Shown: piece after piece, positions 1 through 10,975 of the stretch | How the letters are laid out: each line of letters starts with the position of its first letter | Numbering within the stretch: the stretch's first letter is position 1 | DNA from: Branchinecta lynchi | Lineage: Eukaryota > Arthropoda > Branchiopoda > Anostraca > Branchinectidae | Length of the DNA: 64,000 nt | Assembly: GCA_023053575.1 (NCBI GenBank) | Contig: JAKZAP010000003.1 | Span: 3,262,561-3,326,560 of the forward strand | Direction: 5' to 3' | Notes under the pieces: generated by a model | The model's input: the letters and a program-made list of their open reading frames with translations, nothing else | The model's database searches: none | Told to the model about the DNA's origin: nothing | Program-made: the position numbers and the translations under genes

Positions 1-112
1 TCCGTTTTGGGATCTCAGTAAACAAACTCTTACATCACAGATTTAGGCACATAGTCTCATGGTCTACAGTTTAAAACGAAAAAGGCCGAGATAAAACTAT
101 CTAGTGACCCAT

Positions 113-430
113 CACTTGTTCAATTAGAGAGGCTTTTAAACCCGATGAAAATGCGTTACATCGTTGCTCCACTATTCACGAATAATCAGTTTTCATACAG
201 TGTAATTTCCCTGTCGGATTTGCGTTGCCTCTATACGCTTGTCAAATGTAAGCGTTCATGCAGCGATTTGCTCTCCGAAGCTGATCATTGGCAACTGAAT
301 TTTCTGCGTCATGGTGGAATTTGCGTTAGGGAGACCGCTATATCTATTTTGAACGTTCCTGCTAGAGCAGATAGTGATTTTTTTTTTTTTTTTTTTTTTT
401 AGCAGAATCCAAATAGTTCAGTATATTCAA
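113..430 (+). repeat. Dispersed repeat E, copy 1, left part
   Basis: This stretch matches 52878-53220 by eye, with shared phrases such as CCCGATGAAA, CGTTGCTCCACTAT and CGAATAATC, in the same order and orientation. It carries a T-run at 379-400. The copy is interrupted at 437 by the hAT relic and resumes at 1966, so it is older than that insertion. No coding capacity is convincing; the 85-codon frame inside it ends in a run of phenylalanines read from the T-tract. The element class is unknown. Confidence 0.7.
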
Positions 431-590
431 TTATACCAGTGGTTCCCAACCGCTGGTACGCCTACCCAAAGGGATACGTAAGACCCTTGCAAGGGGTACG
501 CGAAGTAAACGAAATTCAATTCAATGGATTCAAATGGATTTAGCCTGTAGCCTCACTGATTTTTGATTGCCGAAATTCTAATATTACCAG

Positions 591-765
591 CAAAGGCATT
601 ACCAGCCAAAATGTATTTTAAGGTGCAGGGTCTTACTGACCGACAATTTATTTTTTAAATAACTGCTTTTACGAAAAATCGTGGCGCTTCGCCCCGACTC
701 TTTTCTTTTTAACCGTTTGGCCACTTTTGAGGGAGGGTGTTGCTAGCCCTTGCGTGACGCCTCTG
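591..765 (-). mobile_element. Family C hAT-type MITE (short copy)
   Basis: Read on the minus strand it starts CAGAGGCGTCACGC and ends with GGTAATGCCTTTG, a degraded form of the family's GTAACGCCTCTG end. Between them lie the family's GGCGCGAAG-like segment and one or two AAAACAGT-type units. Flanking octamers ATTACCAG and ACCACAAG match at 5 of 8 positions. It lies inside the larger hAT relic, so it is younger than that relic. Confidence 0.65.
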
Positions 766-818
766 ACCACAAGCCCTAGTGAAAGTCAATGCTATAATGT
801 TGATTCCAAAACAGCTAG

Positions 819-1071
819 AATACTGCCGTAAAATCTGTTGCTGTATCAAACTATATTGTTTCAAGAAGAATCGAAGACATTGCAAGTAATATTGTCATTC
901 AGGTTGCGAATTAAGCTAACGAAAAAGTTTGCGATGCAGCTTGATGAAAGCACGGAGAACATCAAAGTCAAGCTCAGAAACAGGCTGACTGTAAAAAATA
1001 TTACCGTTAATGACGTCGAGCCGAGATTCGACAAGATTTTAGCTACAAAGCAGCATCAAGTGATTGCCTGA
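819..1071 (+). pseudogene. hAT transposase remnant (ZBED/Charlie-like), frameshifted
   Basis: Two frames together show hAT transposase signatures. The first (about 828-900) reads SNYIVSRRIEDIASNI, matching the SNxTVxRRIxDMA region that precedes the first catalytic aspartate block. The second frame reads KFAMQLDESTENI, the FALQLDEST block holding a catalytic Asp. The frame then runs directly into VEPRFDKILATKQHQ, which resembles the C-terminal tail after the hATC dimerisation region. Everything between is missing, so the copy is internally deleted and frameshifted and cannot encode an active transposase. Family assignment rests on motif recognition alone. Confidence 0.75.
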
Positions 1072-1151
1072 TTGATTTTATATATATTTCTGCATATCTA
1101 TATTACGCATATGTCATTTATAATAAGAACCATCGTCTGCTTCACATTCTG

Positions 1152-1899
1152 AACAAGACCAAAGGTCTTGGGATCCCAAAAATAGGATAAGCCATATCTA
1201 TTTTGACGATACTGACCGAAACTTTCTGCTTTACTACTGCCAAATTTGCGGTTTCGCCCGAATCCCGAGCGAACTACTAGTCCAGCAAAAAAAGAAAATT
1301 CAGAAACGAAAACGGCGTATCTCCTTATCCCTATAAAGAACATCTAAGCAACTTTAAATAAAACTTTGACTTAAACAAAAAATTCTGGTACAACCGGATT
1401 CAGGACTAATTATATGTCCGGGTAAAAAATGATCATCATATACGGACTCAGCGTCTCTTTTTACCCCTAAATCTATCATCTAATCAACTTCAGATAAAGC
1501 TTTTGCTTTAACATATTTTCCGGTTTTGGCCCGATTACAGGTGAATTAGTGGTCCGGCGAGAAAATGGTTTTCACCATCGGGTTCAGCATGTCTTCTTAC
1601 CCCTAAATCAAACATTTAATCAACTTCAAATGAAACTTTTACTTTTCACATAATCGACTATCAAATTAGCTGTTTAAAAATATTTTGTTTGTCCCTTAAT
1701 TTGAACCCCCTCCCCCACGCCCAAATACAGGACAACAAGCCCATCTACGAACTCGACCTTACCCTTGACCCAAACAATCCTCACACCAAGTTTCATCAAA
1801 ATATCTTATTCCCTTCGAGAGTTATCATGCTTACAGACGGAAGGACAACTTTTGCGATGTCATAGGTATCCCTCCACTTACGTTTTGGGATCCCAAAAA
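1152..1899 (-). repeat. Family A repeat, minus orientation
   Basis: It starts with ACAAGACCAAAGGT followed by GGGATCCCAAAA and finishes with the GGACAACTTTTGCGATGTC segment and TTTTGGGATCCCAAAA. Internal units of the form GAATTAGTGGTCCGGCGAGA recur about every 120-135 bp. It is nested in the hAT relic and is therefore younger than it. No coding frame is supported. Confidence 0.85.
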
Positions 1900-1965
1900 G
1901 GGGTACGTAATCTTTTCGAACCATGATTTAGGGGTACGCGGTACGGAAAAGGTTGGGAACAACTG

Positions 1966-2686
1966 ATTCAGACGGTACAAAAACAAGTTATCAGATAAAC
2001 TTTAAAGCTTAGCTTTGAACACTTCCGTTGCAGGTAGGGTTTGTTATTGGGATAGAGGAAATGACTGAGGAGAATGGTCATCAAACCGATTCAGATTTAA
2101 AATGTATCTAGGCTAGTTTTGAATCATTGTGTATTTGCAGAAGTATTTGCTACGCCCCCCACCCTGGACAAGAAACATGGTCCTCATTGAAAAGTTCGGT
2201 ATAACTGACCCTCCTGCGAATATCCTGAATTGTGATCATCCATAGAACTCTATGAAGACAAATTTAGTGATTCTAAATATTTTGTTTTTTGTATAGTCAT
2301 TTTTTTTTTTCTACTTTTCTACCTTTTCCACTACACGGGTAACAAATAAAACTTAATTTAATTTAATTTACTTTAACTACTGATCTTGTCATTTCGATCG
2401 TAATAAAAGCAGTTATTATTTACTATTGAAGCAGTTAACTCGTTAGTTCATCATTTTGGAAAATAAGAAGTTAATAGAAGAAAATATAATAAGAAGAAAC
2501 GAGAAGTTTTACGAGTAGCTTACTATAATTCTTTCGTTACTACGAATTCGGTCATTTGGGTTTTAGATTTTTCCATCTAACCTTTACTATCTAATCCTTA
2601 CTATCCCTTATTTAATCATAAATTTGGCGATAATATTATGATTTCGAATTCTACTTCAACACTCTTATATCTCGGGTTCAAAGCTT
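1966..2686. other. Repeat E right part, then unassigned DNA with a LINE-like 3' tail
   Basis: Positions 1966-1990 continue repeat E. At about 2320-2374 an AATAAA is followed by repeated TTTAA units, the look of a plus-strand LINE 3' tail, but I could not recognise a coding part upstream. The rest shows nothing I can assign. Confidence 0.4.
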
Positions 2687-2952
2687 GGTCACACTGGCCA
2701 TATTTCCTGTCTTTTTGGGTTGCAAAAGTAGAAAAAAGAAAAAGATACATTTAATTCTGAATGTAGTCGTTTTAAATTCCGCAGATCAATTAGAGCAAAA
2801 TAGCGCTTATAATTATGTTACAGGAACCCTAATTGACCCCTAAATGCAGTCTGCTCATTATACCCAAGCTGCCACAAAGTCGATCAAATCTCAGGTCCCC
2901 TAGGGATTTTCAGTCGTTTGTCAAATAGGCCGCGTTTTGACCCCAGCGTGAC
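2687..2952 (+). mobile_element. MITE family with GGTCACACTGG ends, copy 1
   Basis: It starts GGTCACACTGGCC and ends CCCCAGCGTGAC, so the ends are inverted with about 10 of 12 positions kept. The body matches 43650-43896 in the opposite orientation (shared TTTTTGGGTTGCAAAAGTAG, AATTGACCC and GCTGCCACAAAG). It has no coding capacity; a 101-codon minus frame across its end is not credible. The superfamily is uncertain because no target duplication is clear. Confidence 0.65.
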
Positions 2953-3491
2953 TAGGCTATCAAGCATTTTACAAAACCTTTCTCTTCGCAGAGCCATCTT
3001 TGATTTCTTTTGAACTTTATTCCCTGCATCGCGTGGCGCGGAGGCTTGACGGAAGGAGACTCCGGCTCTTTTGCCTCTTATTCTTTTGTCAGTACGACTT
3101 TGGCGTATGATGAGAATTGAGAAAGGGTGTGCAAGTTTTATGTGTTTGATGTACGAAAGATCAAAGTTTAACTGGAGTGTTTGACACAAATATAATGTTT
3201 AAGGGATATATAGCCTTTCTTAGGTATGTGTTTGGATACGAATGAATAGAAGATAAGTATGTTGGTGGAGGATTATCAAATTGTGCTTGTTTCTTTCTGA
3301 GTTTGAGTGTGACCTCAATTGGTGTGTTTTTAGGTTTTATTTTGATAGAAGCAGGAATTGATCTTCTGAGACAGATGGTATTCAGAATACAGTTAACATT
3401 GTTAACGTTACTTTTTGATTAGCTAGTTTGGCTGACCGATAGTAGACTTTTTTCACAACAGGTGGCTGAAAATGGCACTGTACAAGTTAAC
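2953..3491. other. Unassigned stretch
   Basis: No gene, RNA or repeat family recognised. Base composition is ordinary for the window. Confidence 0.4.
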
Positions 3492-3493
3492 TA

Positions 3494-3934
3494 CAGGAGT
3501 GTTGCATGAAGCTGCCCTTGCTATGGCACCGCCCACCCCCCAATTGGCCATGGTACATGATCCTGCCACCTTGGATCATGAAGCTGCCACCCCCAGAAAA
3601 ATCGTGCAAATTCCAAGAAAACAGCAAATTTTGTTATTTGCAAAAGGTCAAGGAACCTCTCTGACCAAACAGCTGGCTTCTAACTTCACCATGTAGCAAA
3701 ATACCTTTTTTAGCAAAGTGGGCGACTTCATGATCACTTGGGTGCCTATATTCTTTTGTGTTCTCCAGCTTAGTCTTGAACAATTACAAGTAAACTATGG
3801 TACCAGCAGAAAGCGAAGGTTCTAAGCTTCCTTTCAGGATACTCCACTGAATTTTATTTCAACCTTTACTCTTTTTCCTTAAGTCATTTCCCCAAAATAG
3901 GAGTTTAGGGTGGCAGCTTCATGCAACACTCCTG
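3494..3934. mobile_element. TA-flanked MITE, mariner/Tc1-like, 441 bp
   Basis: The two ends are perfect inverted copies of CAGGAGTGTTGCATGAAGCT, continuing a few bases further. Both sides carry a TA dinucleotide (3492-3493 and 3935-3936), the target duplication of the Tc1/mariner superfamily. An internal GATCATGAAGCTGCCACC partly repeats the end. The 74-codon frame starting just outside it is not a real gene. Confidence 0.8.
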
Positions 3935-3936
3935 TA

Positions 3937-4604
3937 ACGTTCAAACTAGCATAGCTCTACTGTAGCTCTCCTAGGCTCGCCTGAGTGGTATGATTTCCCT
4001 TTTTCCAAAGATGATTAATTTCATTACCTTGAGCTAGAGGAAAGACATACAGTTTGCAAAGAACTTCCTTTAGGTGACAGTGATTGCCATTTGATTGGCC
4101 AATCTTTTTTCTCAATTCGAGGATTGAAATTCACGTTCAGCTTTTCCAGAACTTATCGAAAACAACCAATACCTTTTACAGGATGACACTCCGCTCATTG
4201 TCTTTGCATTTTAGTCCTTTTGGTTCCTTTTCTGGTGTTCCACTGACTGCGGATCAGCTTTTAAATATCTTGCTCTTTTAGTACACTCTAGCGGGTAATT
4301 TCTGATGCTTTATTGTTTTCTGTTGAGTCCGCTAGGCTTCTCTGGGTGGTTGATGGTTCAAAATTCCAAATCTATGGCGGTAGTTTTAAATTTGTGAAAG
4401 GGTGTTATTAGCCAATGAAATTCTTTATGTTTTGGAAATCACGTGCAGCTTTGCAGGGTGTGTTGGTAAGCTAGGCCTCTCTAAACGCTAGACTGGTTGG
4501 TTGTCTTTCAGGACGGACGGTACTAACTGTCAAGAAGCAAAATCTGAATGACCTAGGCAGTGGTGTCGATAGCCAAAAGTTGAGGGGGTTGGCAGCAGTC
4601 AGAC
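3937..4604. other. Unassigned stretch
   Basis: No gene or repeat family recognised; short frames here look random. Confidence 0.4.
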
Positions 4605-4911
4605 ACAAACCCCTGATTTTTGGATACCCTATGCCAAAAGCTGAATATGTCTAGCGTTTGGCATATGCCTAACGCTGGATACACTATGCCAGTTGCTGGA
4701 TACTGTAACCCAGTAAAATAGTGATGATTGAGTGAAGCTAAAAAATCAACCAATCAGAACTCCTTTAAATTAAGCCAGGTCAGGGCTAGGTTACCAACAA
4801 GTATCCAGCGTTTGGCACAGGGTATCCAGCGTTAGGCATAGGCTATACCAAATGCTAGATATACCCAGCGTTTGGCATACGGTGTCCAAAAATCAGGGAT
4901 TTGTGGTAGAC
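4605..4911. mobile_element. Foldback element with GCTGGATA-type internal repeats
   Basis: The outer segments ACAAACCCCTGATTTTTGG and CCAAAAATCAGGGATTTGT are inverted copies, and the inverted match continues inward for about 100 bp on each side. Each arm is built of short units of the type CCAAACGCTGGATACCNTATG. The middle (about 4700-4800) is unrelated spacer. No clear target duplication was found. Confidence 0.75.
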
Positions 4912-6317
4912 TGGTTGGCAGGGAGCCTGCTGGTGCCCTGCCGCTCATTCAAGCTTTTCATCACACATTCAGTAGTCATAGCTGCATGTCTTGAAGTAGT
5001 CGTATCTTTAAGCTCAGGGGCAGTTTGAAAGGCTAGGGCATGTGGGGCTGGTTTGGGGTTGGGGTGACTATCTTAAAAAATACGGCAGATGGATCTCCGA
5101 CAAGGCTCATGGGTCATACTGGTTAGAAACAATAGCCAAGAAATACATAGCTATACGCGGAAATTGTATGAATTTAAAGAATAATTTAAGCCATTTTTTA
5201 TTGGCTTAAGGGAAAGGTCTTTTGTAATAGCGGGAAATTACTGGACAGCTAAGCCCGGTACACAGCAGCTTCTAACGACTGTTTTATCTGATACAACGGA
5301 AATGTTTTAATCTGTATTTTTCTGGCAAACTCCTCCTTCCAGTAAATATAGTATATTATAATAGGCTCCGCAGGCGAAATTTGTAGAATCTCTTATGTTC
5401 AGAACGTCTCTCTGGATCCCAATATAAAGTAGGGTAAAGGCTATTTAACATTAAACTGCCCGTCTGTCTTCTTTCACGACAACCAAATAGCGTGAGACAT
5501 TTTCCTGGAAGTCGACACATTACAGATGACAGTGCTTTAATAAAACCCTTTCCAAAAAAGAATACTGATCAACCCAGATCAAAATTGAAATCCAGTCGAC
5601 GCGTTCTGAATTTACAGTAAAAAACATAAATAAACAAGATATCAATGACGTGTTCAATACTGGAGTAGCCCATCAGTTCCCATCAGGTCCGTTGTTCGTC
5701 TACTCTCAGTGTGCACTAAGCTGATTTATTTAATTCTTTTCTACTAAAATATAAAGGATTTTAGCATAAAAAAAAAAAATATTGAAAGTTTGCACCGCAG
5801 GCAAAAACTTCGGAAATCAGCCTGATTTCTGCTAAAACCTCTGTGTTAAAACTGTGTGCTGCGTGGTGAAATTCATGATTTGGATAACTACCGTTTGTAT
5901 TCAGTCACAAGACTGTATTCTGAAAAAATGGATACATACGACTAGAAACAGTCCGCCCCTTTCTATCATTCTGACAAGCTCGAAACGTACGACTGGGATC
6001 ACACGCTCAAGGCATACAGTCGTAATTTTGAAAAAGCGTAAAACACACGACCCATCCTGAGATTGATAAGCTCGAAACATACGACCAAACTTGGTGCGTC
6101 CCCTATCAAATTGCCGCTGTCCAAACTGGATGTCAACTCAGTTTCTTGCGGTGAGACTAAACTAGTCGTACTGAATTTACCGGGCGCACTACCATCCCAG
6201 ATTTGGCTTTCCTGGGTAACTTCCCAGTTTAGCTCATTATCTGTGATCGGACGCTCGCAACTCAGTTTCTTGGTGAGCCTGAACGAGCCTTACTGACTTT
6301 ACAGGACGCACTACTAG
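4912..6317. other. Unassigned 1.4-kb stretch
   Basis: Contains an A-run at about 5768-5780 and weak internal repetition around 5960-6110 (AAGCTCGAAACRTACGAC occurs twice). Frames at 5854-6296 show no recognisable domain. No gene supported. Confidence 0.4.
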
Positions 6318-6713
6318 CCCTATCCTCATGAAAATATTCAACGGAGAGCTGCGAAGTTCGTACCAGATCTGCGCGATCTTCCCTACCAAGTGAGACTAGC
6401 CAGGTTGTGCCTTCCCTCCATTGCATACAGATTTTTTAGAGGAGACCTGATTGAAACATTCAAATTAATCAATGGAAGTTATGACAATTTTGAAGTGACT
6501 GATTTAGTAAGATTCAGCATTAACCGTCATCATGAGGGGCACGCCTACAAGCTTGCAAAATCAAGACTCCACACGGACGTTTTTAAGTGGGGTTTTGGCA
6601 ACAGAATCGTTGATCCTTGGAACAGCCTTACCGACGATGCGGTTAATGCTGAATCGATCAATAGTTTCAAGTGCATTGTTGATGGGAGTTGTAACTCTGA
6701 TCAGTTCGACTAG
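6318..6713 (+). pseudogene. LINE reverse transcriptase C-terminal fragment
   Basis: Translating from 6318 gives an open stretch reading ENIQRRAAKFVPDLRDLPY, then LPSIAYRFFRGDLIETFKLI and later NRIVDPWNSLTDDAVNAESI with a final FK. This order (the RAAKFV block, LxSxxYRRxRGDxIE, RVVxxWNSLPxxVVxA) is the usual C-terminal tail of CR1/L2/Rex-type ORF2 proteins, downstream of the RT domain. The polymerase part is missing, so this is a 5'-truncated copy. An ATT microsatellite at about 6767-6787 probably marks its 3' end. Confidence 0.8.
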
Positions 6714-6787
6714 TCAAAATTTCTTAGAGTTATTTAGAGGCGAAAGCCTTTTCTCTTGCTTTGTATTGTTATTATTATTATTATTAG

Positions 6788-7734
6788 ATTTAGCTTTCGT
6801 GGATAAGCGCTTAGTTTAGCCCATTTTCCAGCTTAATTTAATTATTTTGACAGGGCTCTCCAAGTGCCTAGTTTAGCCAATTTGCTTTGACTGTGTGCTC
6901 TGCAGGTCGTTGTTGTAGGAACGTGTAGTAGTATTGTAATGGTAGTAGTAGTGTTGTAGGTACCTACAACATCTACCTGCGGCCATTTCATGCCTCATTA
7001 CAGCCAGAGTGGGAAGACATCGTCGCAGCCGCAAGTTTCATAGACGACTGTAGACTCTTCTTGGACGCTCTGCGAGTGCCCATACTTTTAGGGTTTTCTT
7101 TTCTTCGAGGGAGGGGGTGTTAACCCCCCCGCCCAAGAAAAAACAACAAACAAACACTCCCCCCCCCCTCATAGTGACGCCCCTGGACTTGGGACCTTGT
7201 TCCTGTTAAGATAGCACAGACATTTCCATTTTAGGGTCCACAGTGCTTTACTACATAGAAAATTGAAACTGCTTATATTACCCTAAATCTTAAATTGAAC
7301 TTGCAACCAATAAGAATGTTGTATCCCGATGAGTAGCTTGCAGAATATAAAAGTAGTTATGTTGTGGTAGACTAATTAAGCGATTACATTTGTAAGGTCA
7401 ACCTAGGTACCATTTTATTCAAGGTCGGTAACCACTCCTGTCTTGTACACCATTTGGGAATGGTGTTCAGTAAGAGGGTACAAAGCACGGCAAACTCCAC
7501 CAACAGTCGCTTTTCCTTTTTACCAGCAAACTAAAAAGTTCTCAAACTCTTACAGCCTCTGGTATGATCCAGTATCCCACTGCCTCACCTGCTTCTGAAC
7601 GAGTATTTCCTGCTATGTCACGTCAGAATCGCAAGGCACTGTCGATCTACCTGTAGTTTCAATTTGGTTGCCAATAGAAAGTAGCACCAAACGTAATTGG
7701 GATGGACCAGCCTCCTGGATGCTGCTTTATGTAA
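6788..7734. other. Mostly unassigned; one hAT-like end
   Basis: At about 7100-7185 there are C- and G-tracts followed by ATAGTGACGCCCCTG, the minus-strand form of the CAGGGGCGTCAC terminus of family C. The partner end was not found. The rest has no recognised feature. Confidence 0.4.
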
Positions 7735-8105
7735 GTACTTTCCTGATAACATTTGCGTTTTTGCTGTTATCGTGGTATCTGATACACGGTTGGTCTGCAA
7801 AAACGACAATTGCCGAAATTGCACTTTTTGAAATCCTCCCAAAAGAAAAACTGATATCCAGTTACACCACTAAGTGTTAAACTTCTTTCTCACCAATTTT
7901 ACAAAACTGAGATGACTTTCCAGATACCACGATCAGTTACCACGGTCGGACCGTGATATCCGAATATCAGATACTACAATAATTGGCCAGACTACGATAA
8001 CTGCAAAAACGCATTTTAACCGTGGTATCAAATACCACGATAACTGTAAAAACGACTTTAGACCGTGGTATCAGATACATGGTATCTGCAAAAACGCAAC
8101 TAATG
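7735..8105. repeat. GATACCACGG repeat element, copy 1
   Basis: The stretch is built from copies of GATACCACGGTAACTGCAAAAACG and its inverse, for example at 7770-7815 and 7920-8100. The ends GCGTTTTTGC and GCAAAAACGC are inverted, which suggests a MITE. A second copy of the same design lies at about 41640-42003. No protein is supported. Confidence 0.7.
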
Positions 8106-8660
8106 ATTGAAATTTATCCAGGCTTTATAGTTCTGTATCCATATGTCTTGCTTTACATCTGTATTTAGGTCTGTGTGGTGCAACTGAAGGTAATATCAAG
8201 AACGTAATATGTAAAATGGTTTTTACGTCTACGCCATTTACATTCTGCCTTTGAGTTAACATACAGCTGGGCGGACTGTCGAAACAAGTGGGCAAAGGGA
8301 CGGGTTTCTTAAGCGAATTGACGGGTGGGCTAATTGTCATTTTTGGGCCAGAAGGAATTCCTGGATATCCACAGAGAGGCCATGGCTCGGATGTGGCTCC
8401 TTCCAAGATCGTTTCTGTGGCTAACAGGTCTGTTTGTGTGAATGTGGCCCAGGTACTTCACGCACAATTTTGATAAGCTAGCAAAGTGAGGATCTATTTA
8501 TAGTACATAATGCTTGAAGCGCAAGCCTAAAGCTCCCTTCACATTGACTTAAGAAGCTTAAGTGGGCATTTCACACAGGCCTACTTAAGAGTCTTAAGTG
8601 CACTTAAGCTTCTTACGTGATACGTAACGTAAGGGAATTTGACTCTCTTTGTTTGATTGG
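8106..8660. other. Unassigned, with a small AAGCTTAAG palindrome cluster
   Basis: Around 8550-8625 the motifs ACTTAAGAAGCTTAAGTG and CACTTAAGCTTCTTACGTG face each other, giving a short foldback. The frame at 8288-8473 reads GPEGIPGYPQ but shows nothing else collagen-like. No gene supported. Confidence 0.35.
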
Positions 8661-8664
8661 ATTC

Positions 8665-8806
8665 TAGGACAATTGGTCACAGGACAATGCGTCACAGACA
8701 ATTCGTCCCACGGACAGTTAGTCACAGGGACAATTCATCACAAGACAATTGGTCACACGGACTATTCGTCACAGGACAATTCGTCACTAGGGCAGTTTGT
8801 CATATT
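8665..8806. repeat. Minisatellite, about nine 15-17 bp units
   Basis: About nine degenerate copies of GGACAATTCGTCACA occur head to tail. Units differ by one to four bases and by small length changes. The array is too short and its unit length too variable to be coding. Confidence 0.85.
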
Positions 8807-8974
8807 TTAGAAAATTTGCTTGGATAAAATAAAAAATGCAACCCCTTCACAAGAGGTAGTTTGAATCATTATTTTTAATCCTGGCTCTAATCTCCGATAT
8901 TTAATCATCAGCCTCAGTGTTATATATTACCCGGCATAATTATGGAGCATGGCATAGTGATGATATAGTAGTGG

Positions 8975-9130
8975 ATTTACGTCAATGAAACACCTGGGTC
9001 CATCTGTACGGAATGAACTACCAGTGAGTATTATTGAGGCGGAACACGTACCTCAGTTTAAAAAGAAATTAAAAGATCATTTTCTGGGGCATAAATATAA
9101 AAGGGTGGTTAGGGGAGGAAGAGTGGGCTA
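8975..9130 (+). pseudogene. LINE ORF2 C-terminal fragment
   Basis: The frame from 8982 reads MKHLGPSVRNELPVSIIEAE, matching the LGPxxWNxLPxxI tail found near the end of many LINE ORF2 proteins. It then runs into HVPQFKK before a six-A run at 9060-9065. The continuation KKLKDHFLGHKYKR lies in the next frame, so one base has probably been gained in the A-run. A G-rich purine tract (9100-9200) follows. Confidence 0.65.
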
Positions 9131-9254
9131 GGGAAGTAAGGGTGGGCAGGGGGGTAAGATGAGGCTGGGAGGGAAGAATGGGGGGAGGGGGAGTTGAGTA
9201 TTGGTGAGTGAAAGTTTTTTGTTTTTTTTTATGCATATATATAGGTAAGAAGTT

Positions 9255-10726
9255 ATGTGGAATTTCGCGCGAATGCAAACCCTTATAGATATTATGATTA
9301 TGTTGATCGAGTAATTTTGTTCAGGTGCCTGGTGGAGCTTGGACTACCATTGCCTTTTATAAAATTGTTGGCTTCGATGTATCTTATACAAAAAATATTG
9401 TAAAAGTGTTTGGTAAAGGGTTATCTAAGCCGTTTTTTGAGTTTGATGGGAGTAAAGCAGGGTAGCACACTGTCGCCTAAGTTATTTTCCATATTTATTA
9501 ATGATATCGTTGATTTTTATGAAAAGAAGTGGGCGCCTGTGGTGAAACTTGGCGAGAGAGCTCTTTCACTGCTTCTGTTCGCTGATGACTTAGCCCTCAT
9601 AGCAAAATCGGCACAAGAACTACAGACCCTACTAAACCTAGCAGAGGAATACATGGCGAGCAAAAAGCTAGAAGTCAACACAGAAAAAACGGAGGTACTT
9701 GTGTTGAAGAAAAATAGTCGCAAGAAACAGGAGAGTGTAACGGTTAAAGAAACTAAATATCTTGGTTTCATTGTTTCAGCAAACGGGAGCTGGAAAAACC
9801 ATATTTCTAAATTAGCATCCCGAGGAAAGGCTGCAATCTTCTCCATTTTCAGAAATAATAGCCTAATGGGTCTGACAGACCTTGCCCTACATAAACAGAT
9901 CTTCAACTCAAAGGTTATGTCTGTCATACATTATGGATGCGAAATATGGGGGGCAGATGCCGCGAAATGCTTAGAAACGATTCAGTTGCAATACTTCAAA
10001 AGGATATTTGGTTTGCACCTTACAACCCCCTCGCTAGTCCTAAAAGGTGACCTAGGACTCTTTTCTCTGGATCGGAACAGAAAAATACAGATGATTCGAT
10101 ACTGGCTAAAGATACTGGATCTGCCACCCGAGCGCCTGGAGAAAGAAGCTTACGCGGATATGTTAGCATCCAAGAGGAAGTCATCCTGGCCGCATAGAAT
10201 AAAACGGATCCTAGACGAAACCGGGTTCTCCTATATATGGAATGAAGGGAAAGGCCGAAATGTAAATACCAGTGAATTTCTAGGTACATTAAAATCAAGA
10301 ATTGAAGACCAACAGATTCAGTTGTGGTGGAATGATCTTCACAAGTCATCTAGTCTGAAACTGTATCAGGAAATTAAAGAGTGTTTTGGTACTGAGTTCT
10401 ATTTAAAGTTGAAAATCCCAGTAAAATTTATTCGTTTGTGGATCCAGGCAAGAGCAAACTGTCTACCAGTACTTGGAAAAAGTTTTTGGAAAAGGAAAAG
10501 TGGTGGTCCGGAAGCGCAGTATCCTTGTCCTTTTTGTAATTCGAGTGATGAGAGGCTGGGCCATGTTCTCTTGAGGTGTAAGGAGCTTTCTAATATAAGG
10601 GGTACTCTTTTTCAGAATGGGGGGGATGAGCTACTTCTAGGTATCCTTAAGTCTACAAATGCTAGGTCTATAGTGTGTTTTGGCAATATGGTAGAAAAAG
10701 TTATTAGTTTAGCAGAAAGTCGGTAG
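9255..10726 (+). pseudogene. Non-LTR retrotransposon RT fragment (5'-truncated)
   Basis: The frame that stays open from 9410 to 10726 (438 codons) begins inside an RT domain. GVKQGSTLSPKLF at residues 14-26 is the RT block before the active site, and LLLFADDLALI at 55-65 carries the catalytic Asp pair. A C-terminal zinc knuckle (C373, C376, H385, C390; spacing CX2CX8HX4C) follows. The same frame continues upstream of 9410 with VDRVILFRCLVELGLPLPF, typical of the segment just after RT motif A, but a TAA at 9401-9403 interrupts it. The N-terminal endonuclease and early RT blocks are missing. The clade within the CR1/Jockey/Ingi side of non-LTR elements cannot be fixed by eye. Confidence 0.85.
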
Positions 10727-10975
10727 GATATTAAGTTAAGAATGTGAGGTTGTTTGTTAGTTGAGATTGTTGTTTGTTTTGTTTTTCTGTATATGGCTTA
10801 ATCGCTTTCAAATACAGATATATATATATATATATGATATTATTTATATAAGAATATATAGACCCTGTATACAAACTCCAGTTTGATAGTGCTATTTTTA
10901 TTTATTTATTTGTGAATGCTTGAAAATAAAAAAAAAATGGAACTTGAACTTGAAATGAACTTGAACAATATTTTA
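10727..10975 (+). repeat. 3' end of the LINE fragment, with AACTTG tail
   Basis: After the stop codon come a TA dinucleotide run (about 10815-10834), an AATAAA followed by an A-run, and repeated GAACTTGAACTT units. LINE 3' ends with short tandem tails look like this, so this is probably the 3' UTR and tail of the RT fragment. Confidence 0.65.

Larger units (their letters stand above)
437..1965 (+). mobile_element. hAT-type DNA transposon relic, internally deleted, with nested insertions
   Basis: The left end begins CAGTGGTTCCCAACCGCTGG and the right end is the inverted partner GGTTGGGAACAACTG, the terminal form common in Charlie/ZBED-like hAT elements. The flanking octamers at 429-436 and 1966-1973 match at 5 of 8 positions, as expected for an old 8-bp target duplication. 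The interior contains hAT transposase remnants at 819-1071. A family C MITE sits at 591-765 and a family A copy at 1152-1899. The uninterrupted relative of the flanking repeat near 53200 shows what the empty site looked like. Confidence 0.8.

Noticed and set aside
145..402. 85-codon frame ending in a phenylalanine run
   Set aside because: The frame ends in a T-tract and lies in repeat E, whose other copy does not keep it open.
3472..3696. 74-codon frame across the TA-flanked MITE
   Set aside because: It crosses the inverted end and shows no domain; the MITE explains the sequence.
8288..8473. Possible collagen-like GPEGIPGYPQ peptide
   Set aside because: Only two Gly-X-Y-like triplets, no splice sites and no continuation.
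9517..9927. 136-codon minus-strand frame
   Set aside because: Shadow of the RT fragment on the plus strand.
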